A DNA stretch of 64,000 bases. Source: CAZJGG01 sp964545475. Its GTDB lineage: Bacteria > Bacillota > Clostridia > Lachnospirales > JAISER01. The notes under the pieces are model-generated. The model did not search any database, had not been told where the DNA came from, and was given only the letters and a program-made list of their open reading frames with translations. Shown here one piece after another: positions 7,634 through 16,437 of the stretch. The position numbers were made by a program, and so were the translations under genes. The stretch spans positions 1 to 64,000 of the forward strand of contig CAZJGG010000005.1 in assembly GCA_964545475.1 (NCBI GenBank). The letters are read 5' to 3'. Numbering within the stretch: position 1 is the first letter of the stretch; each line of letters opens with the position of its first letter.

Positions 7634-7757
7634 CGTGAAAACCCCCAATATTTTCACACTACAGTATGTTGTAACCCCCCAATAATACAACGGCTGTAAA
7701 CCCCATAAAAATACCTTCTCTTTATCGAAAAGGGCAGTCGAATTGACTGCTTTTTTC
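7634..7757 (+). ncRNA. Candidate small regulatory RNA with C-rich loops
   Basis: About 124 nt lie between an extended -10 promoter and an intrinsic terminator. Hairpin 1 has stem GTGAAAA/TTTTCAC with loop CCCCCAATA (7635-7657). Hairpin 2 has stem GTTGTA/TACAAC with loop ACCCCCCAATAA (7668-7691). A third AAACCCCATAAA run follows at 7698-7709. The terminator is GCAGTC/GACTGC plus six T (7734-7756). Repeated exposed C-runs are typical of sRNAs that pair with Shine-Dalgarno sequences. Endospore formers have an sRNA, CsfG, that I recall as having C-rich repeats; kinship is only a guess. There is no open frame with a ribosome site. Confidence 0.6.
7734..7757 (+). terminator. Intrinsic terminator of the small RNA
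   Basis: Stem GCAGTC (7734-7739) pairs with GACTGC (7745-7750), followed by TTTTTTC. It separates the small RNA from the FtsH-like gene. Confidence 0.75.
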
Positions 7758-7806
7758 ATTTTCAAAAACCTTTCCATTACTTGCATTATGAATTTGTTTT
7801 CTTTTT

Positions 7807-7815
7807 TGATATAAT
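7807..7815 (+). promoter_or_regulatory. Extended -10 promoter for the FtsH-like gene
   Basis: TGATATAAT is an extended -10 box, 23 bases before the ATG at 7839. An AAGGGGG ribosome site lies between. The leader would be very short. Confidence 0.5.
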
Positions 7816-7838
7816 TAATTAAAAAGGGGGAAAACGTA

Positions 7839-9281
7839 ATGCCAGTACAATTCCAGATTATTGCTTCCATTTTATTTATTGGTCTAATTCTTTACTTTGC
7901 ATTCAGACAAACCAGAAAAGCGCCTGTTAAGTCAGGGGTGCACATGGAATTTGTTGACGTTAATGAAAGTGATTGCATTAAGTGCACCTTACAGGATGTT
8001 GCAGGGAACGAAGAAGCAAAGGAATGTGTTGAAGATATTATTGATTATATGAAAAATCCCGACAAATATCAAAAATACGGCGCAAGAGTGCCGAGAGGTG
8101 TTATTTTTTATGGTCCTCCCGGAACAGGAAAAACATTAATGGCAAAAGCAATTGCCGGGGAAGCGGAAGTTCCTTTTTATGCCGTTTCTGGTTCAGATTT
8201 TGTGCAGATGTATGTAGGGGTTGGGGCAAACCGAATAAGAGAGCTTTTTAAAAAGGCAAAACATAAAGGTAAAGCTGTAATTTTTATTGATGAAATTGAT
8301 GCCCTTGGCAAAAAAAGAGGTTCAAGTATGCAAGGGGGCAACGACGAAAGAGACCAAACTTTAAATGCTCTTTTAACGGAAATGTCCGGTTTTAAAGGAA
8401 ACGAAGGGGTTGTTATAATTGCGGCAACCAACAGAATAGACACACTGGACGAAGCACTTTTGCGTCCGGGCAGATTCGACAGGCTTGTGGAAATTGGCTT
8501 GCCGGACATACACACAAGGCTTTCCATACTTAATTACCATGCTAAAAATAAGCCTTTGGCAAAAGGTATTAATTTAAATGACATTGCAAAAGAAACTGTA
8601 TTTTTCAGCGGCGCAATGCTTGAAAATTATTTAAACGAAGCCGCCATTTTAAGCGCAAAAAGCGGCAAGGAATTTATTGAGAGAGAAGAGCTTGAAAAAG
8701 CCTATTTTACAATAATTGCCGGAAGTGAAAAGAAGAAAAGAAGCGCAAGCTTTGAAAAAGAAAAGCAAATTACTGCATATCATGAAGCGGCACACGCCCT
8801 TGTAACAAAATTGTTAACACCAGAAAATATTATTTCAAAAGTTACTATAATCCCAAGCACAAAAGGGGCAGGGGGCTTTTGTATAAATATTCCCGAGGAA
8901 AAGCTATTTTACACAAAACAGGATTTGCAAAAGCAAATTATGGTTAATGTTGCAGGAAGAGCTGGGGAAGAGCTTATTTTCGGAGAAAACTTAATAACCA
9001 CCGGGGCAAGCAACGATATTGAAAAGGCTACTGCTATTGCTTACGATTATGTCGGGAAATACGGCATGGGAGAAAACACCGGACTATTAAACCTTGCAAA
9101 ATTTAAGTTTAAAGACGAAGCGTATATTTTAAGAGAGTGTTCCGCACTTATAGACAAACTTTATTGCGATACAAAAACGTTATTAGAAACAAACATGGAA
9201 AAGCTTCATAATATTGCCAACGAATTAATCGACAAAGAAAGCCTAAACGAAGCCGAACTTAAAAAAGCGGCGGGTATGTAG
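7839..9281 (+). CDS. FtsH-like AAA+ zinc metalloprotease (short form)
   Basis: This 480-residue relative of FtsH has one N-terminal membrane segment (about 5-21) and then goes straight to the AAA module. Walker A is GPPGTGKT (92-99), Walker B FIDEID (149-154), the second region of homology 196-213, and the zinc site HEAAH (315-319). All catalytic parts are present. Housekeeping FtsH has two membrane segments with an external domain and about 600-650 residues, so this is a paralogue type with a reduced N-terminus. It probably degrades membrane or regulatory proteins from the cytoplasmic face. It is monocistronic, with its own promoter and terminator. Confidence 0.9.
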   Translation: MPVQFQIIASILFIGLILYFAFRQTRKAPVKSGVHMEFVDVNESDCIKCTLQDVAGNEEAKECVEDIIDYMKNPDKYQKYGARVPRGVIFYGPPGTGKTLMAKAIAGEAEVPFYAVSGSDFVQMYVGVGANRIRELFKKAKHKGKAVIFIDEIDALGKKRGSSMQGGNDERDQTLNALLTEMSGFKGNEGVVIIAATNRIDTLDEALLRPGRFDRLVEIGLPDIHTRLSILNYHAKNKPLAKGINLNDIAKETVFFSGAMLENYLNEAAILSAKSGKEFIEREELEKAYFTIIAGSEKKKRSASFEKEKQITAYHEAAHALVTKLLTPENIISKVTIIPSTKGAGGFCINIPEEKLFYTKQDLQKQIMVNVAGRAGEELIFGENLITTGASNDIEKATAIAYDYVGKYGMGENTGLLNLAKFKFKDEAYILRECSALIDKLYCDTKTLLETNMEKLHNIANELIDKESLNEAELKKAAGM

Positions 9282-9290
9282 AAAAAATCA

Positions 9291-9320
9291 GGGAGCGCAA
9301 GTATATTTGCGCTCCCTTTT
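9291..9320 (+). terminator. Intrinsic terminator after the FtsH-like gene
   Basis: Perfect 10-bp stem GGGAGCGCAA/TTGCGCTCCC with loop GTATAT, followed by TTTT. Confidence 0.9.
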
Positions 9321-9630
9321 ATCAATCATGCTCTAATACAATTTATCAGCCACAGATAAAGAGGTTAAATCTTTGTTGCGTTTTGAAACCTCAAATGTTT
9401 GTTTAAAATATTAATGATTCACGCACTTTTAATGATTATTATATCCACCTTTTAAATTGGAAATATACTCCTTAACCGATAAAAGCTGTATTTAATTGCG
9501 CAAAAAACCTGCAGAGAAGTGGGACTTTTATTGATCATGGAGTATTAAACACTGGGTCTTAATATATACTAGCATTAAATTTAATTAAATAAAAGATTAA
9601 TAAAAAAATTATTTTTTATTAAAAAAAATA
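9321..9630. other. Intergenic stretch with no recognised gene
   Basis: This AT-rich spacer has no frame with a credible ribosome site or homology that I can see. It contains a weak inverted repeat (GAGGTT...AAACCTC near 9360-9403) and a long A/T-only tract just before the nanE promoter. Confidence 0.5.
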
Positions 9631-9659
9631 TTGAAAATTATTTTCTTTTATGTTATAGT
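9631..9659 (+). promoter_or_regulatory. Promoter of the nanE-ABC transporter operon
   Basis: TTGAAA (9631-9636), a 17-base spacer and TATAGT (9654-9659) form a good sigma-A promoter. Downstream, AGCTA TATTTT TAGCT (about 9695-9710) is a small inverted repeat that could be an operator for a sugar-responsive repressor. Confidence 0.65.
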
Positions 9660-9743
9660 GAATTTAACAAGTTTGACAAATACATATTTTATCAAGCTAT
9701 ATTTTTAGCTATTATGTACATGGTGGAAATAAGAGGTGATAAT

Positions 9744-10418
9744 GTGAGTTTGAACAAATTAAAAGGCGGTTTAATTGTATCTTGTCAAGCTCTTCCAAAT
9801 GAACCATTACATAGCTCCTTCATTATGTCAAAAATGGCAAAAGCTGCTTGTCTCGGTGGTGCTGTTGGTATCAGAGCTAATAGTACTGAAGATATAACTG
9901 CAATAAAAAAAGAAGTTAAAATTCCTATTATTGGTTTAGATAAACAGGTTTATAAAGACAGCATTGTATTTATAACACCTACTATAAAAGAGGTAGATGG
10001 GCTTGTTGAATGCGGAGCTGATATTATAGCGACTGATGCAACAAATCGTATTAGGCCTGACGGTAAAAATCTTCAACAATTTTTTATTGAAGTTAAACAA
10101 AAATATCCTAATAAAATATTTATGGCGGATTGCTCTACTTATGAGGAAGGTATATATGCAGCTTCAATAGGGTTTGACATTGTTGGTACAACATTAAGCG
10201 GATATACAGAAGAAACAAAAAATGTTAATCTTCCAAATATTGAATTAATGAAAAGTCTGGTTAGTAATTTAGATATACCTGTAATTGCAGAAGGGGGAAT
10301 TTGGTCACCAGAACAATGTAGAGAAGCAATGGAAACTGGTGTATTTGCTGTAGTTGTTGGAACTGCAATAACAAGGGTTATGGAAATTACTAAAAGGTAT
10401 GTTAATGCAATATATTAA
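9744..10418 (+). CDS. nanE: N-acetylmannosamine-6-phosphate 2-epimerase
   Basis: A TIM-barrel enzyme converting ManNAc-6-phosphate to GlcNAc-6-phosphate in sialic acid or ManNAc catabolism. The N-terminus LKGGLIVSCQALPNEPLH and the C-terminal phosphate-binding EGGIWSPEQ (then VVVGTAITR) are diagnostic. The frame is open from 9714, but AAGAGGTGAT stands just before the GTG at 9744, giving the usual length of about 224 residues. It heads an operon with a carbohydrate ABC importer, which suggests the imported sugar is an N-acetylated amino sugar. nanA and nanK are not in the window. Confidence 0.92.
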   Translation: MSLNKLKGGLIVSCQALPNEPLHSSFIMSKMAKAACLGGAVGIRANSTEDITAIKKEVKIPIIGLDKQVYKDSIVFITPTIKEVDGLVECGADIIATDATNRIRPDGKNLQQFFIEVKQKYPNKIFMADCSTYEEGIYAASIGFDIVGTTLSGYTEETKNVNLPNIELMKSLVSNLDIPVIAEGGIWSPEQCREAMETGVFAVVVGTAITRVMEITKRYVNAIY

Positions 10419-10437
10419 AATTTGTTTTTATGCTAAA

Positions 10438-10472
10438 GAATATTTTGGGTATTATTTACCCTTAAAATATTA
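10438..10472 (+). repeat. Intercistronic hairpin between nanE and the binding protein
   Basis: AATATTTTGGGTA pairs imperfectly with TACCCTTAAAATATT. No T-tract follows, so it is more likely an mRNA-stabilising or processing hairpin than a terminator. Confidence 0.4.
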
Positions 10473-10495
10473 AAAATTTAAAGGAGGCTACAAAT

Positions 10496-11848
10496 ATGAA
10501 AAAGATGGCATTATTGATATTAGCGTTGTTTTTAACTCTGACAGCTTGTACTCCAAAAACATCTCAGACTACATCGGATGCAGGTAATACAGGGAATTCT
10601 GGTCAAACAGATGCACCACCTGAATCATCTGGTACTGAAAACGGGGATGTAACTATTACATTTTGGAATTTTCCAAACTGGAGACCAATTGATGAGACAC
10701 CGGGTGTTTATGAAAGACAAATGGCAGACGCTTTTGAAGCAAAAAATCCTGGGATAAAAGTTAATGTTGAAATGTTAAGCTTTGATTCCGGCCCTGAAAG
10801 AATTACAACGGCAATTGCCGGGGGGACTGCACCAGACATAATATACGATTCACCAGGCCGTATTATAACATGGGGTAATGACGGTGTATTAGCTCCTTTA
10901 AACGATATGTTTACACCGGACTTTACATCAGATGTTTCTGAAAGTATACTTAACGCTAGCAAAAGCGGAGATAACTATTGGATGTATCCAACACATTCAG
11001 CTCCATTTATGATGGCATTTAATAAAGGTATGTTAGAAAAACACGGCTTACTTGATATGGTTAACTTAGAAGGCGATAGATCTTGGACTCTTGAACAATA
11101 TGATGCATTGTTAAAAGCTCTTAAAGAAAAAGGAGAGCAAGGAGCAGTATTTTTCTGTTCAACACAAGGCGGAGACCAAGGAACTAGAGCATTTCTTGCT
11201 AACTTGTATGGCGGCGCAACAATTAAACCAGACCTTTCAGAATATACTATGAATGATGAAAAATATGTTGCGGCATTAGAATATGTTAATAATGCTATTA
11301 AAGAAGGTCTATTGTTAAACGGTAGTGCAAGTGATGGAACTGCTGCTATTGATGAATTTGCTTTAGGCAGAGTTTCTCATACAATTTTATTTTCACCAGG
11401 CTTAGTACAAGTTAAGGCAGACCTTCTTGAACAATCAGGAACAGAACCTTTATTTTTACCTTTCCCTAACCCTAATAAACCAGAGCTTGAATTTTTAGTT
11501 GGCGGACTTTGTATTTTTGATAATAAAGATGCAGCAAAAATTGAAGCTTCAAAGAAATTTATTGACTTTATTGCAAACGACCCAGAATGGTCACGTAAAA
11601 ATGTTGAAGCTACAGGTTCTTTCCCTGTAAGACAATCTGTTACAGGCATTTACGGTGATGATAGCATTATGGCATATAATGAATCCATGTCAAAATATTA
11701 TGCTACTTATTACAATACTGCTCCTGGTTTTGCGGAAATGCGTCAAGCATGGTTTCCAACATTACAAGCTGTTTTGGGTGGAGAAAAAACTCCTAAACAA
11801 GCGCTTGATGATTTTGTAAAAATTGCAAATGAAACTTTGAAAAAATAA
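10496..11848 (+). CDS. Sugar ABC transporter substrate-binding lipoprotein
   Basis: A 450-residue family 1 extracellular solute-binding protein. The signal peptide ends in a lipobox LTAC with the lipidated cysteine at residue 18, followed by a Ser/Thr/Gly-rich linker. The mature part has the TFWNFPNW opening and the AGGTAPDIIY segment typical of CUT1-class oligosaccharide binders. AAGGAGG precedes the ATG. It captures sugar outside the cell for the two permeases that follow. The nanE partner gene points to sialic acid or ManNAc-containing glycans, but this is inferred from context. No ATPase gene is present, so a shared MsmK-type ATPase is expected elsewhere. Confidence 0.88.
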   Translation: MKKMALLILALFLTLTACTPKTSQTTSDAGNTGNSGQTDAPPESSGTENGDVTITFWNFPNWRPIDETPGVYERQMADAFEAKNPGIKVNVEMLSFDSGPERITTAIAGGTAPDIIYDSPGRIITWGNDGVLAPLNDMFTPDFTSDVSESILNASKSGDNYWMYPTHSAPFMMAFNKGMLEKHGLLDMVNLEGDRSWTLEQYDALLKALKEKGEQGAVFFCSTQGGDQGTRAFLANLYGGATIKPDLSEYTMNDEKYVAALEYVNNAIKEGLLLNGSASDGTAAIDEFALGRVSHTILFSPGLVQVKADLLEQSGTEPLFLPFPNPNKPELEFLVGGLCIFDNKDAAKIEASKKFIDFIANDPEWSRKNVEATGSFPVRQSVTGIYGDDSIMAYNESMSKYYATYYNTAPGFAEMRQAWFPTLQAVLGGEKTPKQALDDFVKIANETLKK

Positions 11849-11851
11849 CTA

Positions 11852-11970
11852 ACATAGCTATTGGAAAAAAATAAACAACAGCTATGTCAAATTTCTCTAA
11901 TAGACTTCTTTCAATACTCATGCTTCCGCTTTGTAGCAAAAACTATGGCAGCGAGTTTTGAAAGAAGTCT
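11852..11970. repeat. Nested inverted repeats in the binding-protein/permease spacer
   Basis: ACATAGCT (11852-11859) pairs with AGCTATGT (11880-11887). Beyond it, AGACTTCTTTCAA (11902-11914) pairs perfectly with TTGAAAGAAGTCT (11958-11970). Pieces such as ACAGCTATGT, TGTCAAATT and TTGGAAAAAAA also occur in the cbiN-cbiQ spacer at 17.55-17.66 kb, so this is a related element inserted between genes. It may lower expression of the permeases relative to the binding protein. Confidence 0.6.
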
Positions 11971-12016
11971 AATATTTATCAAGTTATTTTACTTTTTTAA
12001 GAAGGCGGGGGATAAA

Positions 12017-12955
12017 GTGAGTGAAATAAAAAAAGCAAATAACCATAAGGATATTCAATTTAATGCTAGAATTAAAAGAAATTTAACATTAAAACAGACA
12101 ATTGTATCTTACTTATTTTTAGCACCGGCGCTTATATTTTTTGCAGCATTTGTAGCCTTTCCGATTATACAAGGAGTATATACAAGCTTTTTTAATTATT
12201 CGCTGAGAAACTTTGACTTTATAGGATTTGGTAATTATAAAAGACTTTTCTCAGATGAAATCTTCTTAAAATCGCTTTGGAATACTCTTCTATTAGTAGT
12301 TGGGGTTGTTCCAATAATATTGGTTTTTTCAATTTATGTTGCAGATACAATATATAAAAAACATGCAATAACACGTTCCTTTTTTAGAGCAGTGTTTTAT
12401 CTTCCGGTTGTAACTGGTGCTGTTTCTGTAACAGTTGTTTGGAAATGGATATTTGACCCTATAAGCGGTATTTTAAATTATTTATTAAAAGCAGCAAATA
12501 TCATTGATGCACCTATCATGTGGCTTGGGGATAAACGCTATGCACTTATTGCAATTATTTTAGTTCTTTTAACAACGTCTGTTGGGCAACCTATCATACT
12601 TTATGTTGCATCTTTAGGTAATGTACCGGAAAGTTATATAGAAGCGGCGCAAATTGACGGTTGCACCGAATGGCAGGTTTTTACTAAAATAAAATGGCCT
12701 TCTTTAATGCCTACGACATTATACATTGTAGTAATATCAACAATCAATTCATTCCAATGCTTTTCACTAATTCAGCTTTTAACTTCAGGCGGTCCAAACT
12801 ATGCAACATCAACTGTAATGTATTTAGTTTATGAAAAAGCTTTTAGATTAGGTGAGTTTGGTTATGCTGCATCTATGGGGGTTGTTTTAGCAATTGTTAT
12901 TGGAATTTTCTCAATTGTGCAATTTAAGATTTTTGGCAAAGATGTGTCATATTAG
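12017..12955 (+). CDS. Sugar ABC transporter permease (MalF/UgpA type)
   Basis: A six-helix inner-membrane component of a CUT1 importer, about 312 residues. The cytoplasmic coupling loop has the EAAxxDG signature EAAQIDGCTEWQVF near residues 210-225. The open frame extends back to 11861 through the inverted-repeat spacer, but those residues look non-coding. GGCGGGGGA stands just before GTG 12017, after which the protein begins SEIKKAN and then the first membrane segment. It forms a heterodimer with the permease encoded next. Confidence 0.9.
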   Translation: MSEIKKANNHKDIQFNARIKRNLTLKQTIVSYLFLAPALIFFAAFVAFPIIQGVYTSFFNYSLRNFDFIGFGNYKRLFSDEIFLKSLWNTLLLVVGVVPIILVFSIYVADTIYKKHAITRSFFRAVFYLPVVTGAVSVTVVWKWIFDPISGILNYLLKAANIIDAPIMWLGDKRYALIAIILVLLTTSVGQPIILYVASLGNVPESYIEAAQIDGCTEWQVFTKIKWPSLMPTTLYIVVISTINSFQCFSLIQLLTSGGPNYATSTVMYLVYEKAFRLGEFGYAASMGVVLAIVIGIFSIVQFKIFGKDVSY

Positions 12956-12966
12956 GGGGGATAATA

Positions 12967-13803
12967 GTGAAGAAAAATGAACAGAAAATACATAAAGTAA
13001 TAAATTTTATAAGCTTAGCTTTTTTAAGCCTTCTAACTTTCTTCTTTATTTTTCCATTTTATTGGGTTGTGACAGGTGCTTTTAAATCTCAAAAATCCAC
13101 AGTACAACTTCCTCCAGAATGGTTTCCGGCTTCACTTACGTTAGAAAACTGGGATAAATTATTTAGAAACCCAGCCTTTGAATGGTTTTTAAATAGCAGT
13201 ATAATATCTTTTGCAACAATGTTATTAGTTTGTATAACAGCAACGTCAGCCGGATATGTTTTAGCAAAAAAGAGCTTTATTGGTAAGACAACCGTGTTTG
13301 CTATTTTTGTCGCGGCTATGGCTTTACCTAAGCAAGTTGTTTTAGTTCCGCTTGTGCAGTTAGTAGCTTCTTGGGGGTTTCATGATAATATCATTGCTGT
13401 AATACTTCCGGCAGTAGGTTGGCCGTTTGGCGTTTTCTTAATGAAACAATTTTCTGAAACCTTGCCAAATGAGCTTTTAGAGGCTGCAAGTATAGATGGT
13501 TGTTCTGAAATAGGAATATTTATAAAAATAGTTACGCCCCTTGTTAAACCAGGAATTGCCGCACTAGCGATTTTTACATTTATTCAAGCATGGAATGATT
13601 ATTTCTTACAACTTATTATGCTGCAAAGCAGATCAAACTTAACATTACCTCTAGGCGTTGCAACTTTGCAACAGGAGTTTGCAACAAATTATGGCGTTTT
13701 AATGGCTGGGGCAACATTTGCAGCTATACCTATCGTTACTGTTTTTATAGCTTTCCAAAAGTATTTTACACAGGGCATTACAATGGGAGCAGTTAAAGGG
13801 TAG
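12967..13803 (+). CDS. Sugar ABC transporter permease (MalG type)
   Basis: A 278-residue second permease of the CUT1 importer with six predicted membrane segments. The EAA loop is EAASIDGCSEIGIF (about residues 175-188), the ATPase docking site. The GTG start at 12967 is chosen because TAGGGGGGATAATA lies directly before it. The stop is followed by a strong hairpin, so this gene ends the nanE operon. The substrate is inferred only from linkage to nanE. Confidence 0.9.
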   Translation: MKKNEQKIHKVINFISLAFLSLLTFFFIFPFYWVVTGAFKSQKSTVQLPPEWFPASLTLENWDKLFRNPAFEWFLNSSIISFATMLLVCITATSAGYVLAKKSFIGKTTVFAIFVAAMALPKQVVLVPLVQLVASWGFHDNIIAVILPAVGWPFGVFLMKQFSETLPNELLEAASIDGCSEIGIFIKIVTPLVKPGIAALAIFTFIQAWNDYFLQLIMLQSRSNLTLPLGVATLQQEFATNYGVLMAGATFAAIPIVTVFIAFQKYFTQGITMGAVKG

Positions 13804-13827
13804 ATAAGGATTTTAAGCTTAAAAAAA

Positions 13828-13880
13828 CAAAAGGTATAATCACTCTTACTTAATTAAGAGGGGTTATACCTTTTACTTTT
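13828..13880. terminator. Bidirectional terminator between the ABC operon and the LRR gene
   Basis: AAAAGGTATAA pairs with TTATACCTTTT around TCTTA/TAAGA inner arms. A/T runs on both sides let it serve the plus-strand ABC operon and the minus-strand LRR gene. TTTGAACAGG (13891-13900) just after it matches an arm of the palindrome at 7.3 kb. Confidence 0.75.
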
Positions 13881-13911
13881 ACCAAATAAAATGCCTTTGA
13901 ACAGGATCTTA

Positions 13912-15946
13912 TTAATCTTCGTTTATAATACGTAGAGGGGCGGAAAAACCTATTTTAGAGGTGGCTTTTGTTCTTATAAAAACCGCCTGCCCGTCTTCAA
14001 TTTTTACATTACTTATTTCCGGCTTTGAAACGGACTTCCATTTTGTTAGCCTGGTGTTTATTAAATCGTCTGTTGTTGCGTTTTTGTCTGCTACGGCGTA
14101 TTGCAAGGTTTTTATGTTTACGCCTTCACCTGGGGATAAAGTGAGGTTTATGCCCTTTGCGCCTAGTGCAAATGAAACGGAAACATTAGGAGCTTCCGGG
14201 GAAACAAGGGTTTTTGCGCCTTTGGTCGGAAGAGAAGACGGAAGGAATTCGTCTAACTTTGCTCTTATGAAAACTAAGTCGTTTTGTTGTGCGGATACAT
14301 TTTTTGCCATAGGTTTAACCTCACCAACAGGGCAGGAATCCCATGAATCATCAGCTAAGCTATCAATATTTTGCCCAAGTTGATATTCAAATTTATCATA
14401 AACTTTGCTAAAAGTAAGGTTTGTAGTGCCGTAAACGCCGGATGAGGTTGACTTTACGCTTGCAGAGGGCGCTTTTGGGGCAGAAATGTTTTCCGGCTTA
14501 ATTTCGTAAGAAGCAAGCAAGGGCTCAGGTTTTTTGTATTCGGATAAAAGAATTTCATAGCCGCCTTTTGCAGAAATGCCTGCAACAGTTAGTTTTGTAA
14601 TTTTTTTCCAAGATATTTTTTTGCCCGGAATTTTAACAGCGTATTGATAGCTTTTTATATCGCCGTCAATACTAAACGTAATATCAACTGCGGAGGCTTT
14701 TTTTGCAGCCGGGTTTGCAACGATATTTTTAGCTTTTAAAACAGGGGTTAACTCAATATTTGAGTCAATAATAAATTCGTAAGGGTTATCTACTATTACG
14801 TCGCCGTTTTGGTTTAACCAGTGAATGAATACAAAACCGCTGCCATTCCCGGGGGTTAATGAAAGCTTAACCTTGCGTGTTGCAAAATCGAACTCCGTTA
14901 ACTGAATTTTGCTGTTCGCCCCATTATTATTTATGGCATATGAGTTTTGATCTGTTAGTTTTAAGTTTGTTAGCGGATTAAAGTTGCATTCAAGCCCTTG
15001 CAAAGAAGAAAGTCCGGAAACATCAAGTGCGGTAAGGCTATTGCCGAAGCAGACAAGCTGTTCCAAAGAAGAAAGCTCTGATACATTAAGCTCTGAAAGA
15101 TTATTTCTGTCGCAGTAAATCCATTTTAAAGAAGTAAGCCCGGAAAAATTAAGCTCTGTAAGGCTGTTATCGTTGCAGTAAAGCTCTAGCAAAAAAGAAA
15201 GACCGGAAACATTAAGCTCTGTAAGGCTGTTGTTGTTGCAGTAAAGCGTTTGCAAAGAAGAAAGCCCGGAAANNNNNNNNNNNNNNNNNNNNNNNNNNNN
15301 NNNNNNNNNNNNNNNNNNNNNNNNNNNNNNNNNNNNNNNNNNNNNNNNNNNNNNNNNNNNNNNNNNNNNNNNCATTAAGCTCTGTAAGGCTGTTGTTGTA
15401 GCAGTAAAGCCGTTGCAAAGAAGAAAGGCCGGAAACATTAAGCTCTGTAAGACTGTTGTTGTCGCAGTTAAGCTCTTGCAAAGAAGAAAGCCCGGAAACA
15501 TTAAGCTCTGTAAGGCTATTGTTGCCGCAGTAAAGCGTTTGCAAAGAAGAAAGCCCGGAAACATTAAGCTCTGTAAGGCTGTTGTTGTAGCAGTAAAGCC
15601 GTTGCAAAGAAGAAAGCCCGGAAACATTAAGCTCTGTAAGGCTGTTGTTGTCGCAGCTAAGCTCTTGCAAAGAAGAAAGCCCGGAAACATTAAGAGAATC
15701 TGTCAAATTTTTGTTATAGAAATACAACGTGGTAATTCTTTTCGGACTGTTTCCATTCCATTCAGCAAAAACCCATGATGCAGGGTCATCTTTTGCGGCG
15801 ATTAAGCCGCTTCTGTCAATTATTGCGTTAATAACATCAACGTCGTTTTGGCTATACTCGGCTGGGTCGTATGCGGCGTAGGCGTTAGTGAATGTCAGAA
15901 GCTGCAGCCCAAGCAGCATAATCAGTACTGTAATTAGTTTTCTCAC
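13912..15946 (-). CDS. Secreted leucine-rich-repeat protein (interrupted by assembly gap)
   Basis: The N-terminus has a signal peptide (about residues 1-24, ending NAYA). A short region follows, then 21-residue leucine-rich repeats of the form LNVSGLSSLQxLYCxNNSLTE. Five copies are visible before and about five after the 100-N gap at 15273-15372. The C-terminal 300 residues look like tandem beta-sandwich or Ig-like modules with no LPXTG motif or membrane anchor. The two halves lie in different frames, but the gap length is arbitrary, so this is best read as one gene, not a frameshift. Repeats of this kind mediate surface binding; no ligand can be inferred. Confidence 0.8.
15000..15690 (-). 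repeat. 63-bp tandem repeats encoding the LRR units
   Basis: Near-identical 63-base units (for example CATTAAGCTCTGTAAGGCTG on the plus strand) recur about ten times around the gap. Their high identity is the likely reason the assembly broke here; the true copy number is unknown. Confidence 0.85.
15273..15372. other. Assembly gap of 100 N
   Basis: Exactly 100 undetermined bases inside the tandem LRR region, a placeholder of unknown true length. Frame continuity across it cannot be judged. Confidence 1.
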
Positions 15947-16089
15947 AAAATTACCTCCTAAATAAATTTGATAAACAATAACAGGTGTTTATGTCTAGTT
16001 ATGGTATTAATATAATAGGATGATAACATATTTTTATATAAAATGGAAGATGTTTCAGTAAAAATATATTATTGATTTTAAAATGATAC

Positions 16090-16118
16090 TTTACAATCAC
16101 ATGCTTGTGTGTTAGAAT
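16090..16118 (+). promoter_or_regulatory. Promoter of the cobalamin operon
   Basis: TTTACA (16090-16095), 17 bases, TAGAAT (16113-16118). It lies about 70 bases before the riboswitch and is the best match in the spacer. Confidence 0.55.
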
Positions 16119-16187
16119 ACGATATTGAAGATACAATTGAATATTACAAGTCGTTCTTATAAAGCTTATTTTTATGTTGAACGGCTA

Positions 16188-16346
16188 TATATACGAGCTT
16201 CCGTGAGGAATTAATAGGGAATCCGGTGCAAATCCGGAACGAACCCGTCACTGTGAAAAGGAGTTTTGTGCAATATGCCATTGGTGGCAACACCGAGAAG
16301 GCGTACAAAACGTTGATTTTAAGTCAGGAGACCTGCCCGTGTATGT
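16188..16346 (+). promoter_or_regulatory. Cobalamin riboswitch
   Basis: The conserved core is present in order: AATAGGGAATCCGGTGCAAA, then GAACCCGTCACTGTGA, and the 3' box AAGTCAGGAGACCTGCC. The closing stem P1 pairs ATACGAGC (16191-16198) with GCCCGTGTAT (16336-16345). Downstream, GCGGGT (16358-16363) can pair with ACCCGC inside the terminator, giving an antiterminator. Adenosylcobalamin binding would stop transcription before the 24-gene cobalt uptake and B12 operon. Confidence 0.95.
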
Positions 16347-16437
16347 AATCAGTTGCTGCGGGTGCTCAGCGTGCTGAAGACAGAATGTGAATGCGTTCGT
16401 TTATTAGCTTCCTTGTTCTGTTTTAAGTATGATTTTA

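Noticed and set aside
7523..7870. Minus-strand reading frame of 115 residues over the small RNA region
   Set aside because: No ribosome site, no homology, and it runs across a promoter, two hairpins and a terminator on the other strand.
9321..9630. Possible decayed transposase fragment before nanE
   Set aside because: Short minus-strand frames can be translated but match no family that I can recognise, so no call is made.
15000..15690. CRISPR array from the regular 63-bp repeats
   Set aside because: The repeats are in frame and encode leucine-rich repeats continuous with a signal peptide and a C-terminal domain.
13912..15690. Treating the longer frame through the N-gap as the LRR gene
   Set aside because: The part to the right of the gap in that frame is not LRR; the true frame there is the one starting at 15946, and the gap length is arbitrary.
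15413..15778. Plus-strand reading frame opposite the LRR gene
   Set aside because: It is the antisense of the 63-bp repeats, with no start signals.
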